From: Pauljensenia sp902373545
GTDB taxonomy: Bacteria > Actinomycetota > Actinomycetes > Actinomycetales > Actinomycetaceae
Direction: 5' to 3'
DNA: 13,180 nucleotides
Assembly (NCBI RefSeq): GCF_041432775.1
Contig: NZ_JAPWAG010000040.1
Span: forward strand, 1 to 13,180
Part shown: positions 1 to 6,324 of the stretch, piece after piece
How positions within the stretch are numbered: the stretch's first letter is position 1
Layout: each line of letters opens with the position of its first letter
Notes under the pieces: generated by a model
What the model saw: only the letters and a program-made list of their open reading frames with translations
Databases searched by the model: none
What the model was told of the DNA's origin: nothing
Translations under genes and position numbers: made by a program

Positions 1-508
1 CTGTGGGGGGTTTCTTGCGCATCCACCGGCGCGAGGGCAAGCAAATGCCGTGTTCGATGAGCGTCTTCTTGGGGTGGGCGTAGATCCACGTGTAGATCGC
101 CTCGTGGCTGATCGTGTGGCCCTGGGCGTCGGGGGAAGTATCCATGGAGGGCAGTGTGCCACACGCCTCCATGCTCAGGCGCCCGCTGATCTGGCGGGGA
201 GTGTGCCCCTGGGACAAATCAGCAATTACACGGTCGCGAAGGATCTCGTCACAATCCAACAGGCGCTTCTTCGGGCGACGCCTGGCCGCGCGGGCTGCCT
301 TGTCGGCTTCCTCGGCCCGATACTACCCGTCAGGGCCCGTATGGCGGGCGATCTCACGGCACACCACCGAGGGGCTACGCCCAATCAAGTGGGCGATACG
401 CACCTGGGACAAGCCCGCATCCACCCCCGCCATGATCGCCGCACGATCCTCGACTCCAAGCATCCGACGACAGCTCACAACCAGCCCCTCCAACAGCACT
501 GCTACCAC
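1..508 (-). pseudogene. IS30-family transposase, N-terminal part, amber-interrupted
   Basis: The frame starts at a GTG (508) just inside the element, with an in-frame TAA shortly upstream. The first 61 codons carry the IS30 N-terminal helix-turn-helix, AHLIGRSPSVVCREIARH. A TAG stop at 325-323 follows the sequence HTGPDG. The same frame then reopens as YRAEEADKAARAARRRPKKR and continues to the window edge through VIADLSQGHTPRQISGRL and ISHEAIYTWIYAHPKK, the conserved segment preceding the DDE domain in IS30 transposases. The catalytic DDE part is outside the window. One in-frame nonsense codon, with no frameshift seen, suggests recent inactivation, or a sequencing error. Function if intact: copy-paste or cut-paste transposition of the element. 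Family assignment is firm; the state of the C-terminal half is unknown. Confidence 0.85.
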
Positions 509-525
509 ACAAATTGCTTACACCC
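1..525 (-). mobile_element. IS30-family insertion sequence, one end only
   Basis: This is the 5' end of an IS30-type element; the rest lies beyond the left edge of the window. It consists almost entirely of the transposase reading frame on the minus strand. The element end must lie near 515-525, because a foreign membrane-protein ORF is open from 615 down to about 520 and then runs into transposase leader sequence. I cannot place the terminal inverted repeat exactly, since the partner end is outside the window and no target duplication can be compared. GC content rises abruptly on crossing from the island into the element. Confidence 0.75.
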
Positions 526-615
526 TATGACACTGCCCATAAAGGTAGAGATTCCGCTAATAGTTATTGCCACTAGCAGAATGTAAGACGTGAGTTTTGG
601 TCCTTTCTTAAACAT
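502..615 (-). pseudogene. Membrane protein (possible MFS-type transporter), truncated by the IS30 insertion
   Basis: An ATG at 615 overlaps the stop codon of the upstream ATP-grasp gene (shared bases ATGTTTAA), an arrangement typical of translational coupling. The frame reads MFKKGPKLTSYILLVAITIS then GISTFMGSVIG and ends in an arbitrary tail within the IS30 element, 37 codons in all. A short basic N-terminus followed by a hydrophobic stretch of about 20 residues looks like the first transmembrane helix of a transporter. A major-facilitator exporter is my best guess because such genes often sit beside ATP-grasp peptide ligases, but one helix cannot prove it. The native part is about 521-615; the rest of the gene should lie beyond the element, to the left of the window. 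GC matches the ATP-grasp gene rather than the element. Confidence 0.55.
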
Positions 616-1780
616 GCGTAGTTCCGCCTGTTGAGATTCGTACTGAAATTAAGCTCGAAGCGCTAATCGCTCTATCTTGCGCGATCGCAGCGGTTTCGCC
701 GGTCGCCATGAGGTTGCCGATGCGAGACCGATACGTTCCAACCTCGACGATACGATCACCGATCTCACGAGAAGGTACCCACGTGGGCGCTCCGGGATTG
801 TGCACCAGTTGATCGATGCCGTGAATTGATGCGATGGTTCCGGTGCTTGTAGCGTAAACGCTGACATGAGAGTATCCGCCCCGTATCTCTCGATTCATGA
901 CTTCGCACAGCGGGACGTCTAGTGCCTGGTGAACTGCCATGGCGTACGGATTGAAGTTCGTTGTCGCCAGGATACCGGGTGTGATCAGTGCTCCTGCCAT
1001 TCGCGCATTGATTTCAACCAGCCGAAAACCATTAGACGTCTCGATGAATTCGATGTGTGCCAAACCAAGAGTGTAATCTAAAGTGCGAAGAAGCTGAAAG
1101 GCCCATTCTCTAACTTTTGTCTCCCATTGGGAATCTGCGGCCCATGGAAATGATTTGACTCGCTCAGTGAAGTATGGCGGGGAAGATAAGATCCGATTGG
1201 TGATGCCGAAGAAGATCTCGTGGTGGGTATCTCGCCATACTTCCGCAGAATAAGCTGGTCCGAAGTAGAAATCTTGAACAACGAAGTCATCTCTTTTGTA
1301 GCCAGAGATGTTGACAATCTTGGTTACTTCATCTTCAGACTGTGCGAAGTAGACGCCGATTTTACCTGTACCGTTTCGTAGTTTCATGACCTTTGGCCAT
1401 GAATTTGAGCGTCTGGCGAATCCATGTGCAATGAGTGCGGATTCAACAGCTTCTTTGTCCCTAAAGAACTCAAGCTTTGCTGTGTCACCAAACTGGAGGA
1501 AGCCGAATTTATCGCGAATTTTTGATGCGATGACACCCCACGTGTCGGTGACGCTGAAAACCTGGGCGATTGACGCACGGTTCTTTTCAATATAGGTGGC
1601 CAATTCGTCGTGATTCCTGGTGGGGAAAGTGACCATCTCTGCTTCGGTATCACCGTAGTATGCAGCATCCTCAGCTAAAACTCGAAGGTGATATCCATGC
1701 TTGTCTGCAGCAGCAGCCATTTCGTCAACTTCGGACATGGCTTCAATTGCTAAGAGAATTTTCTCAACCATTGGTATCAT
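608..1780 (-). CDS. ATP-grasp domain ligase, substrate unknown
   Basis: This 390-residue protein has the layout of carboxylate-amine ligases of the ATP-grasp superfamily (relatives include BacD-type dipeptide ligases and carnosine synthase): an N-terminal pre-ATP-grasp domain (residues 1-90), then the ATP-binding fold. K133 and the glycine loop NGTGKIGV (136-143) should bind the phosphates. HIEF (242-245) and LVEINARMAG (254-263) give the usual Mg-binding acids E244 and E256 and the asparagine N258. Such enzymes activate a carboxylate as acyl phosphate and join it to an amine; the substrates cannot be read from sequence. A second ATG at 1771 has AAGAAAG at a better distance, so the true start may be three codons in. 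GC is about 50%, far below the core genes, indicating transfer. It sits upstream of a truncated membrane-protein gene and downstream of two doubtful small ORFs. Confidence 0.85.
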   Translation of the reverse strand: MIPMVEKILLAIEAMSEVDEMAAAADKHGYHLRVLAEDAAYYGDTEAEMVTFPTRNHDELATYIEKNRASIAQVFSVTDTWGVIASKIRDKFGFLQFGDTAKLEFFRDKEAVESALIAHGFARRSNSWPKVMKLRNGTGKIGVYFAQSEDEVTKIVNISGYKRDDFVVQDFYFGPAYSAEVWRDTHHEIFFGITNRILSSPPYFTERVKSFPWAADSQWETKVREWAFQLLRTLDYTLGLAHIEFIETSNGFRLVEINARMAGALITPGILATTNFNPYAMAVHQALDVPLCEVMNREIRGGYSHVSVYATSTGTIASIHGIDQLVHNPGAPTWVPSREIGDRIVEVGTYRSRIGNLMATGETAAIAQDRAISASSLISVRISTGGTTHV

Positions 1781-1966
1781 CTTTCTTATGCGTAGATGTG
1801 AACCTTGGAGTAAAAGCAGCGGCTTTCCACTCCATTGTACAGCATGGCGGAGCTAGTTGGTTGAGAGTTGTGATCTACTGAGATCCATGAATTGTCAGGC
1901 TGTCAATCTGCTTTCGAACGAGGATATGAGCGTTCCTATAGCCCACGCCAGGGCAAACAAAGAGGG

Positions 1967-2284
1967 TCAGGTTTCTGGAATCGGACTCGGATAGGTATTG
2001 GCCAACAGTATATGTAGCTCCTGCGGCCGAATTGTTGAAGAGTCGAAGTCGACAGTTACCTTTGAAACATATTGTTTGCACGGCATAGTTACGATTGTAA
2101 TGTGAAAAGCTTGATGAGATGTCAGGTAAGGACCTTGCCCTAGCTCCCCTATGGTGCCACGTTGTGCGCCTTTGAAAATGTACCTCCTATGTAATGAAAG
2201 AAGGGCGCTATCGATGATGCGTGGGTGCACATCCATAGATAGCGTATGGAAATTTTGAGTCGTTGCGGCCGGTGGTTGGTTCAT
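1967..2284 (-). CDS. Small hypothetical protein, 105 aa, in the ATP-grasp island
   Basis: I do not recognise this protein. It starts at ATG 2284, preceded by AAGAGGG at ribosome-binding distance, and begins 10 bases after the stop of the ORF remnant above it, which is operon-like. The sequence starts MNQPPAATTQNFHTLSMD and has no clear signal peptide or membrane segment. GC matches the ATP-grasp gene. An alternative frame (stop at 1875, open from about 2189) overlaps its 3' half and looks equally protein-like, with LFNNSAAGATYTVGQYLSES followed by strand-like segments. A frameshifted longer gene ending at 1875 is therefore possible, which would bring its end to within about 95 bases of the ligase start. 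Whether either frame is translated is uncertain. Confidence 0.35.
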   Translation of the reverse strand: MNQPPAATTQNFHTLSMDVHPRIIDSALLSLHRRYIFKGAQRGTIGELGQGPYLTSHQAFHITIVTMPCKQYVSKVTVDFDSSTIRPQELHILLANTYPSPIPET

Positions 2285-2294
2285 AGGGCCCTCT

Positions 2295-2393
2295 TCAAAT
2301 AGAGAGAAGTGAAACTATTCTGTGAAGGATGTCTTGAAGTGCATAGGTTGTCAAACCTGTGACGAGCTCAGTATCAAATTGAGGTGAGGTACC
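2295..2393 (-). pseudogene. C-terminal tail of an unidentified gene at the island edge
   Basis: The last 32 codons of an open frame here read GTSPQFDTELVTGLTTYAL then QDILHRIVSLLSI before TGA. The C-terminal part is amphipathic-helix-like, and base composition resembles the ATP-grasp island. Upstream of about 2393 the composition jumps to high GC and the frame continues only as low-quality, arginine- and proline-rich translation. I read this as the surviving 3' end of a gene whose 5' part was replaced by IS3-related DNA. Its stop lies 10 bases before the next ORF, consistent with an old operon. No function can be assigned. Confidence 0.3.
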
Positions 2394-2619
2394 CCGACCG
2401 ACACCTCGTTGTTGGGTGTCAGGCAATATCAGGCACGAATAAACCCGCAGCCCGGCCGGAACTTTGAACGGGGCTGGGCCTGACCCGGCTTTTAGGGAGG
2501 CGAAATGCGCGTCCCACCAGGGATATGGCGTGGGCCGCGGGCAAAACAGGCGGCTTCCAGTGATCCTCATGGTTCACTGGGGGCCGCCCGCCGCGTCCAC
2601 TCTGGTACGGGTGTTTGTT

Positions 2620-2880
2620 TCAGCCTGTCCGGCTTTGGCGGTGCATCTACTTTGCGACTGCCCGCACGCCCACGGTGATCTCCAAGCGTCGCACAGTGCG
2701 GTGGATGTCAGGGGTACCATAGGTGCCGCGCGACACCTCATACTCCCAGGCTGTTGTCTCATCGAGATGTCGGCGCGCCACCGACCGCTGGCCCCGCCGG
2801 TTTGCTCGGCTATTCCACGCCCACTAGCCCGCGCGGGTGATTCCAAAGATAATGGCCATCAGGTGAAGAATGTCACCTCG
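2620..2880 (-). pseudogene. IS3-family transposase orfB remnant
   Basis: Read on the minus strand, this stretch gives MAIIFGITRAG, a TAG (2826-2824), then WAWNSRANRRGQRSVARRHL, then EVSRGTYGTPDIHRTVRRLE followed by ITVGVRAVAK, a second TAG (2649-2647), and MHRQSRTG before TGA. This matches the N-terminal pattern of IS3-family OrfB proteins: a GVSRSGYYAWRSR-like segment, then RGTYGSPRIHAELRRLG and VGRKRVAKLMR. The first TAG replaces a usual tyrosine and the second a usual leucine. The catalytic DDE core is absent or unreadable beyond the last stop. The copy is dead. Surrounding high-GC DNA (about 2395-2990) is probably further decayed IS sequence, but I could not assign it base by base. Confidence 0.7.
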
Positions 2881-3012
2881 CCAGCCGCCTGTGGTCAGAG
2901 GTGCCTGAGCAGGCGGAGGAAAGGGGTTGGGGGTGTGTCGGCCCGCGCATCGCATCCGGTCACGGGTGCTTGAGCGAACTTATGAGGCTACCACGGCCTC
3001 GTGGAAGATTGG

Positions 3013-3031
3013 TTAGGCGATCCTATCCCAT
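3013..3031 (+). promoter_or_regulatory. Possible DtxR/IdeR-type iron box
   Basis: TTAGGCGATCCTATCCCAT matches 13 of 19 positions of the recalled DtxR/IdeR consensus TTAGGTTAGSCTAACCTAA, including the outer TTAGG and the CCTA core. It lies about 60-75 bases upstream of the candidate dps promoter, further than a classical repressor site. An iron-responsive site fits a dps gene with a ferrochelatase gene behind it, but the match is imperfect. Confidence 0.3.
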
Positions 3032-3087
3032 AGGGCAAAGGTCCTAATGACGTAAAAACGCCTAAAACGACGGCTCTATTCCCGACC

Positions 3088-3135
3088 TTGACATAATCGT
3101 GAAACATTTGACTAACTGGTGGATAGCACTAGAAA
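3088..3135 (+). promoter_or_regulatory. Candidate dps promoter
   Basis: TTGACA at 3088-3093 is a perfect -35 hexamer but has only weak -10 partners (for example TAACTG at 3113). An overlapping alternative, TTGACT at 3108-3113 with TAGAAA at 3130-3135 and a 16-base spacer, is better balanced. Either would leave a dps leader of about 90-105 nt. Confidence 0.45.
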
Positions 3136-3229
3136 TTGTGGGACCAAGGGACCATCATAGATGTGTCCGAAGGGCACGGCCTCACAAGGGCTAAACCCGC
3201 ACCGAAATGATACGTAGAGGAGATTCATC

Positions 3230-3700
3230 ATGACCGTTGAGTCCACTGGTTTCAAGGCTTCCGACGTTCTCGCAGGCAACCTGCAGAAGGTCCTCACCGA
3301 CGTGACCGCTCTGTCCCTCGTGGGCAAGCAGCTGCACTGGAACATCACGGGCGAGGGCTTCCGCTCGCTCCACCTGTACCTTGACGATGTCGTTGACATC
3401 GCCCGCGAGGCATCCGACGAGATCGCCGAGCGCATGCGCGCCCTCCAGGTCGTCCCCAACGGCCTGCCCGAGGTTGTCGCCCAGCGCAACACCCTCCCGA
3501 CCGTCCCCGAGACGCTCGTCAAGACCGATGACGCCGAGGAGCTCGCCGTCGCCGCCATCAACGCGACCGTCGGCACCATGCGCGACGTGCACGAGAAGGT
3601 CGACGCCGAGGACTCTGCCTCCGCCGACATCCTCAACGACTACATCCGCCGCCTCGAGCAGCAGGCGTGGTTCATCCGTTCGCAGAACGGCCAGGCCTGA
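3230..3700 (+). CDS. dps: Dps-family ferritin-like DNA-protection protein
   Basis: This 156-residue protein is the usual Dps length. Dps forms a 12-subunit shell that oxidises Fe(II) with hydrogen peroxide, stores the iron, and often coats DNA under starvation or oxidative stress. The inter-subunit ferroxidase ligands are visible with family spacing: H36 in KQLHWNITG, H48 in SLHLYLDD, and D63 and E67 in SDEIAERM, plus D52. The N-terminus is short and barely basic, so DNA binding through a lysine-rich tail is not evident. GAGGAG (3217-3222) lies 7 bases before the ATG and fixes the start. A long leader and promoter lie upstream and a strong hairpin downstream, so it is probably monocistronic. 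Codon use is typical of the host core. Confidence 0.95.
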   Translation: MTVESTGFKASDVLAGNLQKVLTDVTALSLVGKQLHWNITGEGFRSLHLYLDDVVDIAREASDEIAERMRALQVVPNGLPEVVAQRNTLPTVPETLVKTDDAEELAVAAINATVGTMRDVHEKVDAEDSASADILNDYIRRLEQQAWFIRSQNGQA

Positions 3701-3756
3701 GTCGCACGCCTCCATGAGGAGGAAGCGAGTCGCGTAGGCTCGTGTGAATAACATCG

Positions 3757-3789
3757 GGGTGCCCCGCCTGTCTCTCAGGCGGGGCACCC
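3757..3789 (+). terminator. Hairpin terminator after dps
   Basis: A perfect 14-bp stem (GGGTGCCCCGCCTG with its complement) closes a 5-base TCTCT loop, 57 bases after the dps stop codon. There is no T-tract, which is common for actinobacterial terminators. Confidence 0.8.
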
Positions 3790-3853
3790 TCGTACATACG
3801 CGGCCGGGCAACGCGTGGCGACATCGGGCGTCGACCCCGCGCGGCGGTGACCC

Positions 3854-3877
3854 GACGAAGCCGGCCATGGCCTCGTC
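3854..3877. repeat. GACGARGCC / GGCCTCGTC hairpin
   Basis: GACGAAGCC and GGCCTCGTC form a 9-bp stem with one mismatch around a 6-base loop, in the dps-hemH spacer. The same arm sequence recurs in hairpins at 10676-10697 and 11538-11572. Confidence 0.45.
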
Positions 3878-3963
3878 CGTTCCTTAACCCGCCGAGAACA
3901 CGCACGGCTGCGCGGCGTCCCGGGAGGTGACACAGCGTCAGCGACACGCACTGACACGAACAT

Positions 3964-3969
3964 TAGGCT
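3964..3969 (+). promoter_or_regulatory. Candidate -10 element of hemH (leaderless)
   Basis: TAGGCT fits the actinobacterial TANNNT -10 pattern and ends 7 bases before the GTG start, so transcription could begin at the start codon. GCGACA 17 bases upstream is a partial -35. No good ribosome-binding site precedes the GTG. Confidence 0.45.
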
Positions 3970-3975
3970 GGTGGC

Positions 3976-5019
3976 GTGACGAACTCCCAGGAAGCAGCAA
4001 CCACCACCTCGACGTCAATCCATGCGCACCATGGCGAGGCGCAGCCCGCCCTCGTCCTGGTCAACCTGGGGACGCCGACCGCTCCCGAGCCCGGCCCGGT
4101 GCGCGCCTTCCTGCGTGAGTTCCTCTCCGACCGCCGCGTCATCGAGATGAGCCCGCTCCTGTGGAAGCCCATCCTGGAGGGCATCATCCTGCGAGTCCGA
4201 CCGCGCGAGGTTGCCGGCAAGTACCGCAGCATCTGGATGGACCAGGGCTCGCCGCTCATGCACTACACCCGCGAGCAGGCCCGACTCCTCGACGAGCGCC
4301 TGCCGGGCGTGCGCGTCGAGGTCGCGATGCGCTACGGACAGCCCTCCATTGGCTCGGTCCTGGACCGCCTGCACGCCGAGGGGGTGCGCCGCGTGGCGAT
4401 CCTGCCCGCCTACCCGCAGTACGCGGCCTCGACGGTGACGTCGATCAACGACGCGGTCGCCCAGTGGATCGGCCGCAACCGCGACGGCTTCGAGCTGCGC
4501 CTGCACCGGTCCTTCCCCGCCGCCCCCGCGTACATCGAGGCGCTCGCGACCGCGCTCGAGGCGCACTGGGCGCGCGTGGGTCGCCCGAACTTCCTGACGG
4601 GGGACCGCGTCGTCGTGTCCTTCCATTCGATCCCGGTCGCCATGGACGAGGCCGGGGACCCCTACCGTGCCGAGTGCCGCCGCACGGTCGCCGCCCTCGA
4701 GTCGCGCTTGGGCCTGGCGATGGGGTCCCTGACGGCCACCTTCCAGTCCGTGTTTGGCCGAGCCGAGTGGCTGGGCCCGCAGACGATCGAGGAGATGGCC
4801 GAGCTGGGCGCCGCGAAGTGCCCGCGCGTGGACGTCATCTGCCCGGGCTTCATGGCGGATTGCCTGGAGACGCTCGAGGAGATCGACCAGCTCAACCGCG
4901 AGACCTTTGTCGAGGCCGGGGGAGGGGACTTCCACTACGTGCCGTGGGGCAATGACTCCGAGGGCGCGGTCGCGTCCCTGGAGGAGCAGGCGCGCATCGC
5001 GCTGGCCGGCTGGGTGTAG
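3976..5019 (+). CDS. hemH: Ferrochelatase
   Basis: Ferrochelatase inserts Fe(II) into a porphyrin to make heme or, in many Gram-positives, coproheme. The 347-residue length is normal. Recognisable segments in order are LVNLGTP (28-34), GSPLMHYTREQA (91-102), EVAMRYGQPSI (115-125), SFHSIP (215-220) with catalytic H217, FQSVFGRAEWLGPQTIE (256-272), and ICPGFMADCLETLEEI (288-303) with the metal-site acid E298. The GSPLMHYTR and WLGPQT segments resemble the protoporphyrin type of proteobacteria more than typical actinobacterial coproporphyrin enzymes; this is an impression from memory. The GTG start gives about 20 extra residues before the conserved core; no later in-frame ATG precedes the core. 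No other heme-synthesis gene is in the window, so it may act on imported or pathway-supplied porphyrin. It lies behind dps and ahead of the PLP enzyme gene. Confidence 0.93.
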   Translation: MTNSQEAATTTSTSIHAHHGEAQPALVLVNLGTPTAPEPGPVRAFLREFLSDRRVIEMSPLLWKPILEGIILRVRPREVAGKYRSIWMDQGSPLMHYTREQARLLDERLPGVRVEVAMRYGQPSIGSVLDRLHAEGVRRVAILPAYPQYAASTVTSINDAVAQWIGRNRDGFELRLHRSFPAAPAYIEALATALEAHWARVGRPNFLTGDRVVVSFHSIPVAMDEAGDPYRAECRRTVAALESRLGLAMGSLTATFQSVFGRAEWLGPQTIEEMAELGAAKCPRVDVICPGFMADCLETLEEIDQLNRETFVEAGGGDFHYVPWGNDSEGAVASLEEQARIALAGWV

Positions 5020-5081
5020 GCGCGCGCTGTCACAATTGACCGCTCGGTGGCGCCCGTAAGCGCGAGGTGGCCCAGGCCTCG

Positions 5082-5087
5082 TACCGT
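5082..5087 (+). promoter_or_regulatory. Candidate -10 element of the cystathionine enzyme gene (leaderless)
   Basis: TACCGT fits TANNNT and ends 7 bases before the ATG at 5094, exactly the spacing seen at hemH. No Shine-Dalgarno sequence lies at a useful distance. A matching -35 is not obvious. Confidence 0.35.
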
Positions 5088-5093
5088 GACGGT

Positions 5094-6296
5094 ATGAGCA
5101 CGCCTGACTGTACGACCTTTTCCACGCTGGCCATCCACGCCGGGTTCGACCCCGACCCCATTACGGGCGACGTGGTGCCTCCGATTCACGTCGCATCGAC
5201 GTTCGTGCAGGATCGGCCCGGCGAGCTGCGCAGCGGATATGAGTATGGGCGCTGCGGCAACCCGACGACTAACGCGTTCGCGGGTGCGCTCGCGGCCCTG
5301 GAGGGGGCGACGCACGGCTTCGCGTTCCCGTCGGGCATGAGCGCTGAGGACACAGTGATCCGCCTGCTGGCGCGCCCCGGCGACCACGTCGTGCACTCGA
5401 CCGACGTGTACGGCGGCACCCACAAGCTCCTGAGCGTCATCAAGCCCGCCGAGGGCATCACCTCCGAGGCGGCGGACCTGACCGACCTGGCCGAAGCCGA
5501 GCGCGTGATTCGCAGCTCGCGCCCCCAGATCGTGTGGGTGGAGACGCCCTCGAACCCGTTCCTGACGGTCACGGACATCGAGGCCGTCGCTGCCCTCACG
5601 CACGAGGTCGGCGGCCTGCTGATCGTGGACAACACCTTCGCCACGCCGGTCCTGCAGCGCCCCCTCGAGCTGGGCGCGGACGTCGTCGTGCACTCCACGA
5701 CCAAGTACGTGGGCGGCCACTCCGACGTGGTCGGCGGTGCGTTCATCCTGCGCGATGGCCTGGAGCTGCCCGCGCACGTCGAGCCCTTCTTCGGTGAGCG
5801 CGACGCGGCCGCCGAGGCCGTGAAGCTGCAGATGGCCCTCGGGCACGTGCCCTCCCCGCGCGACACGTACCTGGCCCACCGTGGCCTCAAGACGCTGGCG
5901 CTGCGCGTGGAGCGCCACTGTGAGAACGCGCAGAAGGTCGCCGAGTTCCTGGCCACCCACCCCAAGGTGAGTGCCGTCCACTATCCGGGGCTGGCCTCGG
6001 ACCCGGGGTATGAGCTCGCGGAGCGGCAGAATCCGAGCGGCGTGGGCGGCGTGCTCTCCTTCCAGGTCGCCACGGAGGAAGCGGCGCTCGAGCTGACGAC
6101 GCGCACGCGCATATTCGCTCTGGCCGCGTCCCTGGGCGCCCCCGAGTCCCTCATTGAGCACCCCGCGATCATGACCCACTCGACGCGCGTCGGCGGCGTG
6201 GGCGGCGTGCCCGGCACGCTCCTGCGCCTCGCGGTCGGCCTGGAGGATGTGCGGGATCTGATCGCGGACCTGGACCAGGCGCTCGCGCAGATCTGA
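5094..6296 (+). CDS. metB: Cystathionine gamma-synthase/lyase family PLP enzyme
   Basis: This 400-residue protein belongs to the Cys/Met-metabolism PLP enzymes, which make cystathionine from O-acyl-homoserine and cysteine (MetB) or cleave it (MetC/CGL type). Visible landmarks are the phosphate-binding YEYGRCGNPT (49-58) and SGMS (80-83), Y106 in DVYGGT stacking on PLP, D179 in VDNTFATP, and the Schiff-base lysine K204 in STTKYVGGHSD. The C-terminal RVGGVGGVPGTLLRLAVGLED segment is typical of the family. Cysteine replaces the common threonine or serine in the RTGNPT motif. An in-frame GTG at 5067 would add nine residues, but the ATG at 5094 fits the family start and the -10 spacing. The split between synthase and lyase activity cannot be made safely from sequence, so the symbol is provisional. 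It converges on clcA-type DNA downstream. Confidence 0.88.
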   Translation: MSTPDCTTFSTLAIHAGFDPDPITGDVVPPIHVASTFVQDRPGELRSGYEYGRCGNPTTNAFAGALAALEGATHGFAFPSGMSAEDTVIRLLARPGDHVVHSTDVYGGTHKLLSVIKPAEGITSEAADLTDLAEAERVIRSSRPQIVWVETPSNPFLTVTDIEAVAALTHEVGGLLIVDNTFATPVLQRPLELGADVVVHSTTKYVGGHSDVVGGAFILRDGLELPAHVEPFFGERDAAAEAVKLQMALGHVPSPRDTYLAHRGLKTLALRVERHCENAQKVAEFLATHPKVSAVHYPGLASDPGYELAERQNPSGVGGVLSFQVATEEAALELTTRTRIFALAASLGAPESLIEHPAIMTHSTRVGGVGGVPGTLLRLAVGLEDVRDLIADLDQALAQI

Positions 6297-6324
6297 TGCC
6301 GCGCTGGTACCTTACCCACAAATC

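Larger units (their letters stand above)
2885..3229. other. Intergenic stretch upstream of dps
   Basis: No gene is supported here. The first part is probably IS3-remnant flank. From about 3005 the DNA becomes AT-richer and carries an imperfect iron-box-like sequence (3013-3031), a compact inverted repeat CCTAT-CCC-ATAGG (3022-3034), promoter-like hexamers (3088-3135), and a leader of up to about 100 nt containing a tandem GGGACCA repeat (3140-3154). Confidence 0.6.

Noticed and set aside
2399..2460. Small stem (GACACC...GGTGTC) and TCAGGCA direct repeat as a riboswitch or attachment site
   Set aside because: Short, not followed by a gene on the right strand, and better explained as IS remnant sequence.
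2464..2973. 169-codon plus-strand ORF
   Set aside because: Odd composition with many Cys, Pro and His; overlaps a minus-strand stretch with a readable IS3 orfB pattern.
4015..4935. 306-codon minus-strand ORF opposite hemH
   Set aside because: Antisense shadow with repetitive charged composition and no recognisable motif; hemH motifs on the other strand are complete.
4935..6179. 414-codon minus-strand ORF opposite the cystathionine enzyme gene
   Set aside because: Arginine-, glycine- and valine-rich shadow frame created by high GC; the plus strand has a full family match.
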